A stretch of 64,000 nt of DNA, taken from assembly GCF_918797505.1 (NCBI RefSeq), contig NC_092793.1, positions 64,103,660-64,167,659 on the forward strand. Direction: 5' to 3'. Both the position numbers and the translations under genes were made by a program. Positions 46,027-57,375 of the stretch are shown piece by piece. How positions within the stretch are numbered: position 1 is the stretch's first letter; every line of letters begins with the position of its first letter. The stretch comes from Bemisia tabaci. Lineage: Eukaryota; Arthropoda; Insecta; Hemiptera; Aleyrodidae. The notes under the pieces were generated by a model, which saw only the letters and a list, made by a program, of their open reading frames with translations, did no database searches and was not told the origin of the DNA.

Positions 46027-47118
46027 CAAGGGGAACTTACGGACCTGCCGCCTCCGATTGGGCTGAATTTTTTTTTACAGACTCTATGGACCAATTCTAG
46101 AGGTCAATTTGAGCCGTTTTCCCGAATGCGCAATAGGAAGGGCGTATAAAATTCCCAAAAGTTGCGTTTTCGGCGTGTGATTTGGTCGTGCGGCGCGTGG
46201 CAACACTGAAGCAGCCTCTAGTACCGCTTTATCGGCCTGAAGGTTTCAGCGGAGTCCGGAGCCCTACTGCACACGTACTGGTTCCATGATAGTGATGTCC
46301 CGGGTTCGATCCTCGACTTTTCATTTTCCGCATGATCACGTAACATTTTATTTTTAATTCTTCATCCGCATTTATAAATCAAGCAGTTCCGATCACTATC
46401 CCCCCCTCCCTCATTTTACGTACATTTTCCCCCGATATTTATTCACATTGGCCACATATAATCGTATGAAACTTCATTGATATAAATTAATGAATTAAAA
46501 AGCAAAGGGCTAAAATAATGTGTTTCTTGGTGACCCTTGCATGCACATGGGTTTGGGGTTGCTCTTCGATTTATTTACACATTACATATTTTTCCAGGAA
46601 AACATATGAAGATAATGTAGTAACAAATAAGGTTTTCTTTTGCCTTTTAATTCATTAATTTATATCAATGAAGTTTCATACGATTATATGTGGCCAATGT
46701 GAATAAATATCGGGGGAAAATGTACGTAAAATGAGGGAGGGGGGGATAGTGATCGGAACTGCTTGATTTATAAATGCGGATGAAGAATTAAAAATAAAAT
46801 GTTACGTGATCATGCGGAAAATGAAAAGTCGAGGATCGAACCCGGGACATCACTATCATGGAACCAGTACGTGTGCAGTAGGGCTCCGGACTCCGCTGAA
46901 ACCTTCAGGCCGATAAAGCGGTACTAGAGGCTGCTTCAGTGTTGCCACGCGCCGCACGACCAAATCACACGCCGAAAACGCAACTTTTGGGAATTTTATA
47001 CGCCCTTCCTATTGCGCATTCGGGAAAACGGCTCAAATTGACCTCTAGAATTGGTCCATAGAGTCTGTAAAAAAAAATTCAGCCCAATCGGAGGCGGCAG
47101 GTCCGTAAGTTCCCCTTG
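46027..47118. mobile_element. Foldback element with tRNA-like B box in each arm
   Basis: Arms 46027-46507 and 46645-47118 are essentially perfect inverted copies. The ends read CAAGGGGAACTTACGGACC and complement, followed by CCTCCGATTGGGCTG. Each arm carries CCCGGGTTCGATCCTCGAC, identical in style to the T-arm of a tRNA, but no matching A box or acceptor stem. The edge motif is shared with the 50009-53639 element. Confidence 0.85.
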
Positions 47119-47195
47119 TAAGATACATAAAAAAGCATGTATTGCACCCCTGTAAAAATTTCCTGTCTTTTCCTAATGTCAAGGTTTGCCGGTCC

Positions 47196-47590
47196 AGTTT
47201 CATTAAAATCAATTACTTAATTAGTCACCGAGATAGTGTTTTAAGCCTCGGCCGCCATGTTAGATTTTCGAATCTTGGAAATTTGACTAAAATTTTCAGT
47301 TTCCCGTCGAAAAATATCTAAGGGTACCAAGTTTCACTTTAATCGATTGATTAGGTGCTGAGATAGCATCTTAGGCCACGTCCGCCATCTTGGATTTTCG
47401 AATTTTGAAAATTCGAGTTCCCCATTGAAAAATACCCTTGGCGGATACCATGTTTCACGTAAATCGATTGATTAGGCGCTGAGATAGCATTTTAGACCAT
47501 GTCCGCTATCTTGGATTTTCGAATTTTGAAAATTCGACTAAAAATTCGAGTTCCTCATAGAAAAATACCCTCCGTCACCAAGTTTCAATT
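47196..47590 (+). repeat. Three tandem units of 120-135 bp
   Basis: Each unit carries an AAGTTTCA block, AATCGATTGATTAGG, GAGATAGC, a GTCCGCCATCTTGGATTTTC-type block and GAAAAATA. The first unit is the most diverged. Non-coding satellite-like array. Confidence 0.75.
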
Positions 47591-47634
47591 AAATCTGTAG
47601 TAAAGAGCGCCTATAGGGCTTCAACCACAGAGTA

Positions 47635-47936
47635 CATAGAGTCGTAATGTAAATGGGAGAGCTGGCGCCATATTTTGCTCTACGAGTTCCGAGCCCGGTG
47701 TGCACCGAGATCTGGTCACTTTTTCGATACATGTTCGATCCAAAATGGCGGTGTGGAATACGTGGTGATTCCTATCTTCTTTGTTTACATTGGACGGCCG
47801 GGTACCCTTGTATCGCAAACAATCGATTATTATGTATGGAAAAAGTGACCCGGCGTCACACAGGAGTCTCGGAATTCGGGACCTGGAAAATGCTTAAAAG
47901 TGGCGCCAGCTCACCCACTTACATTACGACTCTATG
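47635..47936. mobile_element. 302 bp MITE, CATAGAGTCGTAATG ends
   Basis: About 35 bp terminal inverted repeats: CATAGAGTCGTAATGTAA at left, complement at right, extending to GAGCTGGCGCCA. The interior shows a weaker second pairing. TA precedes the left end but TC follows the right, so the duplication is not established. Confidence 0.75.
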
Positions 47937-47937
47937 T

Positions 47938-48204
47938 CCTCTATGGCTTAAACAAGCAAGTCTTACAAAGTTGTAACAGTTTTCCACTCTGTCCCACTAA
48001 ACTGGGACACTGGGACAGGAAGGAAACATATGGGACCGAATGGAACGGGACAGGATGGAAATAAGCTGTTTTTTAAGCTTATCTCTAAGAGTAAAGATAA
48101 TTTTGGTGTTTATTTCACGGAATATATAGTAGCACATCCTAGAGTATCGGAATAAGAAAAATATTTACCCAACGCACACTTCAAAAGTATTTTACGAGCT
48201 GATA

Positions 48205-48244
<40 letters not shown>

Positions 48245-49175
48245 TGACGCCCTGTTAGATATCGTGTATAGAATTTTGTTTGGCATCATTAATGGCGTTA
48301 ATCTTGCACAAAAATTGCGAATTTCAGAATTTTTGCCCTCTGTGACGTGTGAACTATTCTATTGAAACAAGAAAAGTCGTTTTTGGAAAAACCTCAACGT
48401 TACGGCAATAATTTAGAGCTTGTCACATCGTTGCCATGTCTCTCCTGACTGTAATTGCTGAATGATGTAATTGCTGAGTCTAGTGCGTGAAAAAGTTATT
48501 GATGGAGCAAAAAAGAAATTGACATATTTTTTTTGTCAAATTCCAAAGTATTACCTATCATCTCCAATAAAGTTTTCTCAAGTAATCACTCTAGTTATGC
48601 TGCAACATCGATTTAAAGTCAAGAACCAGGCACAGGGGACACGGAAATTTGGGACAAATGTAGGCACTTTGCACATTCAAAGTTCTCCTAAATTTTTATT
48701 TCAGTCCAAATAAAGTGGAAAGTAGTATGTAATAGTCAACAGTAGTGTGGAAAATGAGAAAAAAATTTGACCTACCCATGTTTCTCAGATTATAACGATT
48801 AAAACAGCTCGGGACACCAGATTGGACGCTTATTTGAGTTCACCCAGGCACACTTACAAGAGCTGCAACTCGTCAAATTTCCTTGTTTTATCAATAAAAC
48901 AAGGAAAGAATCAATTCTTTATTTGATTTAAGTTTAAATTTGTCAAAAAATGGACATTTTGATTTCCATCTCTGAAAAAGCCTTTTTGAAATCTTTATGC
49001 AAAGGTAAAGGGTTGAAAAATTCACGTCAGTTTTATCAAATTTGACACTAGCCGGTTGCTATTACAGTCCAAACAAAAGAAAAACCATTTTTCTGACCCT
49101 CCCGAGAGGGTTCAGGCACATAGTAGGTAATTCTCTATACTATAAATGTTTGCGTTTTACTTCTGAGACTTGTGA
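47938..49175. other. Non-coding stretch with a TG microsatellite
   Basis: A (TG)n tract spans about 48211-48241. A GGGACA/GGGACC-rich stretch lies near 48000-48060. No exon or element recognised. Confidence 0.5.
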
Positions 49176-49797
49176 TAATGGGCCTGTTGCAAACTTTTGC
49201 TAGAGCAAAAATAAGAGTTGTTTCTTGTAGATAATGCCTCAAAAATCACGATGAGCGCATCGGCAAAGTCTGAAATGCACTCATAACTTCACAATCTGCG
49301 TAAGAAATTTGCGTTTTTTTAAGCTTCCCGCTTCAAAAACGATACTACGGCGTAGGTGAACATTTTGTTAGAGGAGTCGCTCCATCGTCGGCGATATTCA
49401 TCATGGCCGACACTTGCGCGCAGTTTTGCGCGTAATTCGAGGAGAGTTCAAGGTCAATCAATGCGGGCGTGGAAAACATGAACGTTAAAACACGCCGATT
49501 GTTATCTGGTCTAATCCAGTTCAGGTATTATCTCGTCCCATCACACGTGTTTTGGCGGATTGGCGTCGGCCATGATGAGTATTGCCGACGATGGAACGAC
49601 TCCTACAAAATGTTCACCTGTGCCGTAGTATCGCTTTTGAAGCGGGAAGCTCAAAGAACCGCAAATTTCTTACGCAGACTGTGAAGTTATGAGTGCATTT
49701 CAGACTTTGCCGATGCGCTCATCGTGATTTTTGAGGCATTATCTATAAGAAACAACTCTTAGTTTTGCTCTAGCAAAAGTTTGCAACAGGCCCATTA
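49176..49797. mobile_element. 622 bp MITE with GGGCCTGTTGCAA ends
   Basis: The TAATGGGCCTGTTGCAAAC end and its complement bound arms of about 240 bp sharing TGATTTTTGAGGCATTATCT and CGCTTTTGAAGCGGGAAGC-type sequence. The GGGCC start suggests PIF/Harbinger, but a TWA duplication is not clear because the palindrome extends through the flanks. Confidence 0.75.
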
Positions 49798-52428
49798 GAT
49801 TCGCAAAGATTAAAAATTAATTTTTTTCAAAACCTTTAGTGTGAATGAATGCAAAAGTTTTTATTAGAAAACCCTCATTGATAAATTCTAACTACTTTGG
49901 TTTCAAACACTAATTGGTTTCAGCCTTGTGTTGGAGCTCTTAAGGCTGTTAATAATCAAAGAAGAGAGCCTTCATGAGCATGATTGTTTCTAATGTAGGT
50001 TTACTACTGGGTCATTCCACGTCAACTCAACCAGGCTCGGTACCCGACCCCCTCCGATTTGGCTGAAAATTGGTATAAGGGGTCTTTACATCATTCTAAG
50101 AAACTTATTTGAAGGGTTTTCCCATCCGACGCCCCGTTCGCGAGATATCGACCCCCAAAGATGGGGTGAATTTTAGCTATATTCAAAAAAGCCCGTTTTA
50201 GCGATTCTCATTTTCTCTACTTCCCTCTCTCTGACTCTCCATAGCGAGACTCTGATTCAATCCATCATACTTTGAAAGAATGTTACTAGACCATTTTTTC
50301 ATGTAGATTCTGAATATGCCATCGAAGTTGAGCTAAAAATTATTTAAATGGCCGTAATTTAGGGTTTTTTAAAATTTATTATTTTTTCGCCATTCAATGG
50401 TCAAACTGACTTATCCAAAATACAGTCTCTCCGATTTTCGATTTCCTTTTTTTTATACTTCAAGCTTAAGATAAATACTTTTGGTTGATACACTTTTTTC
50501 AATTGCTAGCGGACGGTTAAGCGCCTAAAAAAATTCAAATAGGCCAAAAAGGTCAAAAATTGGTAAAAAAAGACGAATTTTTACATGTTAATCCAAATAT
50601 TTCGATAATGAACGCTTCAATTGTCGATATTTTCCCCCAGTTTACCTTCTAAGATGTATAAAATCAGACTATAAACGCTTTCCATACCTTCACCGATCGA
50701 TTAACGGCCTGATGGAAACCGGGAACCAACCGAAAATCCTCGAAATCGACGCAAAAAGACGATTTTTATCGAAATTATTTTTATCAAGATTATTACCGAA
50801 ATTGGGAGTATCAAGTACTCCCCGGCAGAAGCACAAAAAAATTACAACCATGTCTCCCGGACGAGATAAAGTGATTCCTACGTATTTTGATGCTCTGGAT
50901 CCGGAAATCTCCGTTCTTTCCCATCACCCTACAATTCTCCGGAAAAGCCGATTTCGCCTGGAAAATGGTCATTATTCTGGTTTCTGGAAAACAAAGAGGT
51001 GATCGGGAAGAAGAAACGCAATTTTCAGATTCAGTGGCTCAAAACACATCGGAATAGATCTATTGCGTATCTGAGAACAAATTTACGCACATTCTGCAGG
51101 GGTATTGGTCCTAAAAAAACCAATAGTGCTGATTATAGAAACTGACCCGGAAAATGATTTCGCCTATAGTGTTCCCGAACACTCAAAATGACACTCAAAA
51201 TGACTGCGGAGTTCGGCCTTTGCACGGTCCAAATCAGTGGGTACCATTTGGCATGAAATGTTTTTCCTCGACCTCGAAAACAGATATCTAGAGTGTTTAC
51301 TCCTTTCTTTGCTCCGCATTTGACGTTTTGGCCAATAAAGGGCCAAAATCGCTCGCCATCTTGGATTCTGGGCATTTCCGTGGGTCGAGGGGTCTGTATG
51401 ACAATTTTTTTGGAATCTGCGATCCAAAATACATGAGAATCGACACCTCTCTTGACGTCTTGTGCCATTTTACCAAAATTTCAATTTCAGCCTCCATTTT
51501 GGCCGCCATCTTGTTTTTTGGGGCTCTGGCATCAAAATCAGAGAGTGCACCAAAGCATTTATCATTCTAGGGACCAAAATGAAGAGAGTGAACTTGCATC
51601 ACAAACGTCCAAACAGGACGTAATTTTCGAACACATGCTCCCCTGACTATGCAATAGTTCGCCTTTTCCCGTCATTTTTGAGCATTTCCGGCCGCTTTTA
51701 ATTTCCGTTTAGATCCGTGCCCCATCGATGCACGTCGGTAAGTGTTTAGTGCTCAAAAGCATATACCTTAAGGTTGAAATAGAGAAAGAAAATCGGAAAT
51801 TGCAGTTACAATCCATGGAATGCATCGCTTACGGTGTGAAAAATCGTCTTTTTGCGTCGATTTCGAGGATTTTCGGTCGGTTTCCGGTTTCCATCAGGCC
51901 TTTAATCGATCGGTGAATGTATGGAAAGCGTTTATAGTCTGATTTTATACATCTTAGAAGGTAAACTGGGGGAAAATATCGACAATTGAAGCGTTCATTA
52001 TCGAAATATTTGGATTAACATGTAAAAATTCGTCTTTTTTTACCAATTTTTGACCTTTTTGGCCTATTTGAATTTTTTTAGGCGCTTAACCGTCCGCTAG
52101 CAATTGAAAAAAGTGTATCAACCAAAAGTATTTATCTTAAGCTTGAAGTATAAAAAAAAGGAAATCGAAAATCGGAGAGACTGTATTTTGGATAAGTCAG
52201 TTTGACCATTGAATGGCGAAAAAATAATAAATTTTAAAAAACCCTAAATTACGGCCATTTAAATAATTTTTAGCTCAACTTCGATGGCATATTCAGAATC
52301 TACATGAAAAAATGGTCTAGTAACATTCTTTCAAAGTATGATGGATTGAATCAGAGTCTCGCTATGGAGAGTCAGAGAGAGGGAAGTAGAGAAAATGAGA
52401 ATCGCTAAAACGGGCTTTTTTGAATATA

Positions 52429-53468
52429 CAGTCGAACCTCGATAACTCGAAGCTGAAGGGAAGCGATGAAAAATTCGAGTTATTGCGGTTTCGAGATTAT
52501 CGAGGTTTCGAGTTAAGGAGGTTTGGAGATGAAAAATTCGATTTATCGAGGTTGGAGGTTCGAGGTTGGTGCTAGGTCAATTTAGAAAAAAAAACTGTTA
52601 TTTGTTTTACGTTATCATAATAAGGGAATATTGGGGAATGAAAGTAGGAACTAATATTTAACCCCACGTCCGATGGGGGTAGGACAATGGTTTATTATTG
52701 GAAAAAATATGTACACAAAGATCAAGAATTAAATTTTAAAAAACTGAGTTATTCTGCTCTGCTGCAAGTGTTGCAAACGGTGTCTATCCACCTCATTTTC
52801 AAGTGTTACCAAAGCAGAAAAAACATCATCACTAACATTAGGCAGTTGCTCCACAAAATCTCGGAGTGTAGTAAGTATGCTCTTTGCCTGCTTATTTGGC
52901 ACCACTGGTTTTGTGACAAGAGGCTCGTCAAGCAGCCACGTGCCCCGTCACTTTTTGAAAGTTCAAGGATCTTCTCCTCGTTTTTTAATATCGTTAAGAG
53001 GGTGCTTGGTGGGATAGGTACCGAACTCTTTTGCAATTTGTTCCTTTGTCTTCGCACCTCTGTTTTTCACCGCCTCCAATATGCTCACTTTTTGGGCGAC
53101 ACTCAACGCGGAACACTTGCGCATTTTTTTTTAACGCGTCACAACATTAACTGATGATAAACTGATTAACCTGCCACCGATGATTGCCTGCGGCCGCCTT
53201 GAGATTATCTGGGCCGAAGCATCCTTCGAGTTATTGAGGTTTTTCTCCAATTCCTTCGAGTTACTGAGGTACATATTTGACACATGGTAGTTGCCTTCGA
53301 GTTATAGAGGTAAACCGCCGATTCCTTCGAGTTACTGAGGTACAAATGAGCCTCAAATGTCTTCGAGTTAACGGAACAAATTTTTCGAGTTATCGAGGAT
53401 TTTGGCCTTCTGCGGAAGGGAACGGACATTTGAGTTATTGAGGTTTTCGAGTTATCGAGGTTCGACTG
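52429..53468. mobile_element. pogo/Tigger-type deletion derivative
   Basis: Ends CAGTCGAACCTCGATAACTC and complement, TA duplicated (52427-52428 and 53469-53470); the host's left arm shows the empty site (AATATAGC, in complement). This terminus is the pogo/Tigger style of Tc1/mariner. The right 260 bp hold about eight copies of a CTTCGAGTTAYTGAGG word, likely transposase binding sites. On the minus strand a decayed transposase start (53125 downward) gives a CENP-B-type helix-turn-helix. Confidence 0.88.
52740..53125 (-). pseudogene. Tigger-like transposase remnant, ends only
   Basis: The minus frame opens MRKCSALSVAQKVSILEAVK then KTKEQIAKEFG, and after a frameshift STLLTILKNEEKILE: the N-terminal CENP-B/HTH_psq-type DNA-binding domain. 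It is followed within a few codons by KPVVPNKQAKSILTTLRDF and EQLPN...ALVTLENEV, resembling the C-terminal segment of Tigger transposases. The catalytic DDE domain (normally some 200 residues) is missing, so this is an internal deletion product. Confidence 0.6.
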
Positions 53469-53643
53469 TAGCTAAAATTCACCCCATCTTCAGGGGTCGA
53501 TATCTCGCGAATGGGGCGTCGGATGGGAAAACCCTTCAAATAAGTGTCTTAGAATGATGTAAAGACCTCTTATACCAATTTACAGCCAAATCGGAGGGGG
53601 TCGGGTACCGAGCCTGGTTGAGTTGACGTGGAATGACCCTACT

Positions 53644-54439
53644 AGCTTTTAATTCTCATTTATCGGAATAGTCATGCAATTTTTTTGTACAATTGGAAGC
53701 AAGAGTGATTCCTCACATAACTTGACAATAATTAAATTCTGCCAACTCTTGAATGTCATCATTTTGACTGTGTCCAAATTTTAGTTGATGTAGCGGCCTG
53801 CAAATATTTTAACCAAGTACACCTGTGAAATCTCGGCAATCAGCTAGCTGAAGTGGAACTTAATGGCAGGCTCTAGTCAACTGGAATTTGCTCATTACAG
53901 ACAACAGAATGTGAACCCTTATCATTAAAAATGAAATTTCAGCGGAATGGTCATTTTTTTGTAACCTCAAGACCAAAATAGTGTTGCACAAGTCTAAAGT
54001 TGGTGAAACCTAACACTTAAAGCCTAGATTTCTTTTAATACCGACTAGAAGGATAGGTACAGGTGGCAAAAGAATGTATCTTGCTGAAGGGTTGTCTCGG
54101 GAGTAGGTACCGTTATTACCACTTATTCTTTTCATGTGAAGGCTTCGAACATTAAGTACTTTTTCTGCTTGATTATTTTAAGTAGAAAAAAATTAAATGA
54201 TTTCTTGGTATTTCATAGTATCTTAAAGTTTTTAATCGGAAGTGGACAATCTGTATAGGTATCAGTTTCCTCTTAAGCACCCAAGTATTTACTAGTTGTG
54301 ATAAAGCTTTGCTCATATTTCATGTTAAGATACCTACATAAATTATTGTGCAGATCAGCAAAGTTAATGACACAAACTGAAACCTTCTCACTTAAGAAGG
54401 AAAATAATAAAATCTGATGTTTCTCACTTCATTTGTTTA
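53644..54439 (-). other. Non-coding, downstream part of DRC8 on the minus strand
   Basis: No exon recognised. A last short DRC8 exon might lie here or in the preceding repeats but could not be placed. Confidence 0.35.
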
Positions 54440-54608
54440 GTCACGAATATCTCGGCTCTTTAAGTACCTATATCGTGGAATCTCTTAATTTTCTGGCTTT
54501 TCACTAATGATGAACTTTATGTCAACCTATTTAAGTTTCATCAAAGTATACCCGGAGCCATTGAAAGCCCCCCCCCCCCCCCCGGGGTGTACCAGGGTCT
54601 GTAGAGAA
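54440..54608 (-). mobile_element. Fragment related to the TIR element of 24852-31111
   Basis: Read on the minus strand it gives AGACCCTGGTACACC, a 17 bp G run (54570-54586 as C), then AATGGCTCC, GATGAAACTTAAATAGGTTG, ATAAAGTTCATCATTA and AGCCGAGATATTCG, in the same order as the left end of the 24852 element. It starts about 20 bp beyond the DRC8 exon. Confidence 0.6.
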
Positions 54609-54629
54609 ATTGCGTTTTCTGGTTATTAC

Positions 54630-54840
54630 CATGATCTGATTCAAGTAGTATTCATATTGAACCATGCCACTTTCAGAATCAACAGTTGCAGCCATCATTT
54701 CATCGACTTCCTCTTGAATGAATGGTTCCCCCTCTTCCATCATAAGTTTTCTCAAGTACTCTGTTTCTAAATATCCTCTTTTTTCTTTGTCCAATGTCTC
54801 AAACGCTTTTAGCAATTCTTCTGGTGACGCAGGCTGAAAT
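54630..54840 (-). CDS. EFCAB2: Dynein regulatory complex subunit 8, exon with second EF-hand pair
   Basis: The acceptor TTCATTTAACAG (minus strand) opens the exon; one base completes the Lys codon from the upstream exon, then 70 codons run to CAGATCATG before GTAATA. The peptide FQPASPEELLKAFETLDK, then MMEEGEPFIQEEVDEMM and VQYEYYLNQIM, matches the C-terminal EF-hand pair of DRC8/EFCAB2, a nexin-dynein regulatory complex protein of motile 9+2 axonemes. Both calcium loops lack canonical acidic residues at positions 5 and 12, so calcium binding is doubtful. GTAATA may be a donor, or the frame may read on (VITRK...); reading on runs into the transposon at 54608. Confidence 0.85.
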
Positions 54841-56556
54841 CTGTTAAATGAATCATCAGTTCAGTCCTTCGGATTTTTCAGAGGTTTTGAATTGGAACTT
54901 CTTTACTTGCCGTAGCATTTTTCACGTGGAAAATGTGCAATATAATAGTTTCTAAAGAAAAAACCAAATTTTTTCCTCCCCCCAAAAAAAGAAAAAAACT
55001 ATGGGAAGCTCCCAATATCCTTTAGGTTGCCGGAAATACCCTTTAATAACTGTTGTTTTCCTGGTTTTTGGGCAACGATGTGAAAATCGTTCCTTTCCAG
55101 CTATTTACATAACATCAAAACGAAAGGAGATCAAATTGTCGTCCTAGCCCAGCTGGCAATTTCATGGATGAAAAATTTCCTAAGATGAAACTGTTCTTCC
55201 AATTCACAATTTTTCCTCACCAACGATTGATTCTCAATGTGTACCTACTTAGTTTTCTAGAGACAGTTTTCTTAAAAGTGAAGAAGAATTTAGCCACTTT
55301 TAATTTTTCCAAATAATGTTACTTCCTACCTAGATACCTATCATAAAAACTCATGCTGTTTCTTATTTCTTAAAAACCTAAGACTGATTTAGTAAATTTT
55401 CCTTGATGTGCTAAAGCACAATTAGTCATTAAATATTCAAAATCTAAAGTTACGATACTTAATAGGTTTTTAGTAGGTAGGTAGATTTTTAGTAGATTGC
55501 TTTCTACAATTTGTCTCTCATTAGTTTAATTTTTGCACCCTATGCTTTCTGGGTTTAAAGATAATCCACCTACCTATTGTTACTGAGGCTACCTAATAGA
55601 AAACTTTGTGCCTCCGCCTTCACAAGGACTTTAATTATTTTCCATTCACTTAGATATTGTTAAACGGTTTAACCAAACTTTTTGATACCAAATGTAGCTC
55701 ATTATTTAACTAGTTTGTATGTTTTCTATTTTTATTTGTTCTTTTCTGAAAAAAAAATTTGTAAGTAAAAGAAAATGCTTCAAATTTCAGCCTGTCCCAA
55801 CCCTCCTTGTGCCGAGGAGGGTTGGGACATTTTGACAATTTTTTAAAAAGTGGTTGCAAAACTCAAATTTATCACTTTAAGGAAACCAAAAATTTACTGA
55901 AGTTAGTTCATGACTGTACACTCCCATATTGTGTAAAACCAATTTTTAGAAACAATTTTTAACCCCAGTAAAGATTAGAAGAAAAAAACGTCCCAACCCT
56001 CCTCCGCCTCCCCTAATCAAAGAGTCATATAATTATCAGTCAACACCCAAACAAAAGTTTATTTAAAAATTGTTTTTACATAAAAATAGGTCTTCATAAG
56101 AGGCTTAAGAAGATGATGCAGTTCAGAGCTCATTCGAAATTCTGTTATTACTGTTAAATTTCTGCCCTCGAAAAATATTTTAACGAAACCATTAAACAAA
56201 GTTTTATTTGAGAAAATTAGGAATCTTATTCTAAGTAAATGCTTGCTCGCCTACTAATTAATTTTCTATTTGTTTGTTAAGCATTCCTGTTGTATCTCCA
56301 ATACTCTAGTTAAATACTCACTCAAATTTTTTTAAATTTTACTCTCAAGCTAAACATATATTTTAAAATGTAGCTAAGCTAAGGGAGGGTATCAATCAAT
56401 TATTTATTTTTCTCAATTATATTTTTCATACCTATTATGAACTTTTTTGTCGATTGAGGAAGGTGTTTCTCATGCCAATCACCAACGTTTCTTTTTCCGT
56501 TGCCTGATATTCTAGTATATTTACGGCAACCACGAAATATTTTTTTCTCTCTCTTT
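54841..56556 (-). other. DRC8 intron, first part
   Basis: AT-rich intron. A 15 bp-arm hairpin (TGTCCCAACCCTCCT and complement, 55793-55829) occurs, with a lone second copy of the arm at 55989-56003. No exon seen. Confidence 0.5.
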
Positions 56557-56923
56557 CCCAAGTAGCAGTGATCGCGATAAATAACGATTTTATCGGTTGG
56601 TTATCGCGATTATATCGTTGGCAATATATCGAGATATCATCACTTTAAAAATTGCGATATACATATGGCGATCAAATCGCTACACATCGCATTTTTTGGT
56701 TCGATAAAATCGTGATCAATTTTCAACGATAAAATCGAGATTAAATCGCCATTTATCGCGCTTTTTATTTCGAAAATATCGCGATAAATTGTCGGGCGAT
56801 TAAAGCGCGATTTTATCGCAATAAGATCGAGGATACTCGCTCAGATGTTGATGATCTCGGCGATTTTATCGCCGGTTAAATCGTAATTTATAGCGATTTT
56901 TCCGTTGAGAAATGCTACTTGGG
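56557..56923. mobile_element. GCGAT-studded DNA element
   Basis: Ends CCCAAGTAGCA and TGCTACTTGGG. The 367 bp between are saturated with ATCG, CGAT and ATCGCGAT words, many in AT-rich settings such as GCGATTTTATCG. Terminus style CCCARRTARCA matches the ACGT-studded element at 39641-44111. No coding; superfamily unknown. Lies in a DRC8 intron. Confidence 0.75.
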
Positions 56924-56942
56924 TTCTTGTCATACATTTTAG

Positions 56943-57281
56943 CAGAGACAAGAGACCCTCCACTAGTATCTTGGCCATGGTGGAAGCTTTTACTTTCGGG
57001 ACTACAGCATTCTACTGCGTTGACTTACCTACATGGTTAATGTTCAACAACGTGTTGGCAGTTTCGTTTTGCAAACAAGCCGAAAATGGCCGATGTTTGG
57101 GAAAGTTGTTTGGCTCATGACGTCATCCGAAGCTCATCATCGACCATGTAGGTAAGTCAACAGCCGAAACTAGGGTGATGACTGTTGCTCCCTAATAATT
57201 GTCCATAAGGAATTGTTGAAACCCCGAAAGTAAAAGCTTCCACCTGTCGCTAGGAGGCCAATGGAGGGTCTCTTGTCTCTG
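56943..57281. mobile_element. hAT-type MITE with 8 bp duplication
   Basis: 339 bp, ends CAGAGACAAGAGACCCTCCA and complement, flanked by the exact 8 bp duplication CATTTTAG (56935-56942 and 57282-57289). A CA-G start with 8 bp duplication is typical of hAT. A second internal pairing (TGGAAGCTTTTACTTTCGGG) strengthens the fold. Only 19 bp separate it from the preceding element. Confidence 0.88.
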
Positions 57282-57375
57282 CATTTTAGTTACCTTCTGT
57301 ACTTAGTTTTTTTGTTGTTGTCCCTTTGTTGCTGAATAATCCTTGAGTGTGAAGGAGGGTGTTAATATTATGCAA

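Larger units (their letters stand above)
50009..53639. mobile_element. 3.6 kb foldback element, GGGTCATTCCACGTC ends
   Basis: Ends GGGTCATTCCACGTCAACTC and exact complement, flanked by the 4 bp duplication TACT (50005-50008 and 53640-53643). The left arm 50009-50785 pairs with 51840-52428 plus 53469-53639; the right arm is split by a pogo-type element. The centre (50790-51835) is unpaired and unrecognised. Near the end is CCCTCCGATTTGGCTG, shared with 46027-47118. Confidence 0.9.

Noticed and set aside
46290..46330. Possible tRNA gene (CCCGGGTTCGATCC)
   Set aside because: Only the T-arm-like half is present; no A box, anticodon arm or acceptor pairing. Treated as a tRNA-derived fragment.
47635..47936. 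TA duplication for this MITE
   Set aside because: TA is present at the left edge only; the right edge reads TC.
51133..51570. Overlapping open frames on both strands in the centre of the 50009-53639 foldback
   Set aside because: All frames are open by chance over 200-330 bp; no domain recognised and no splice context.
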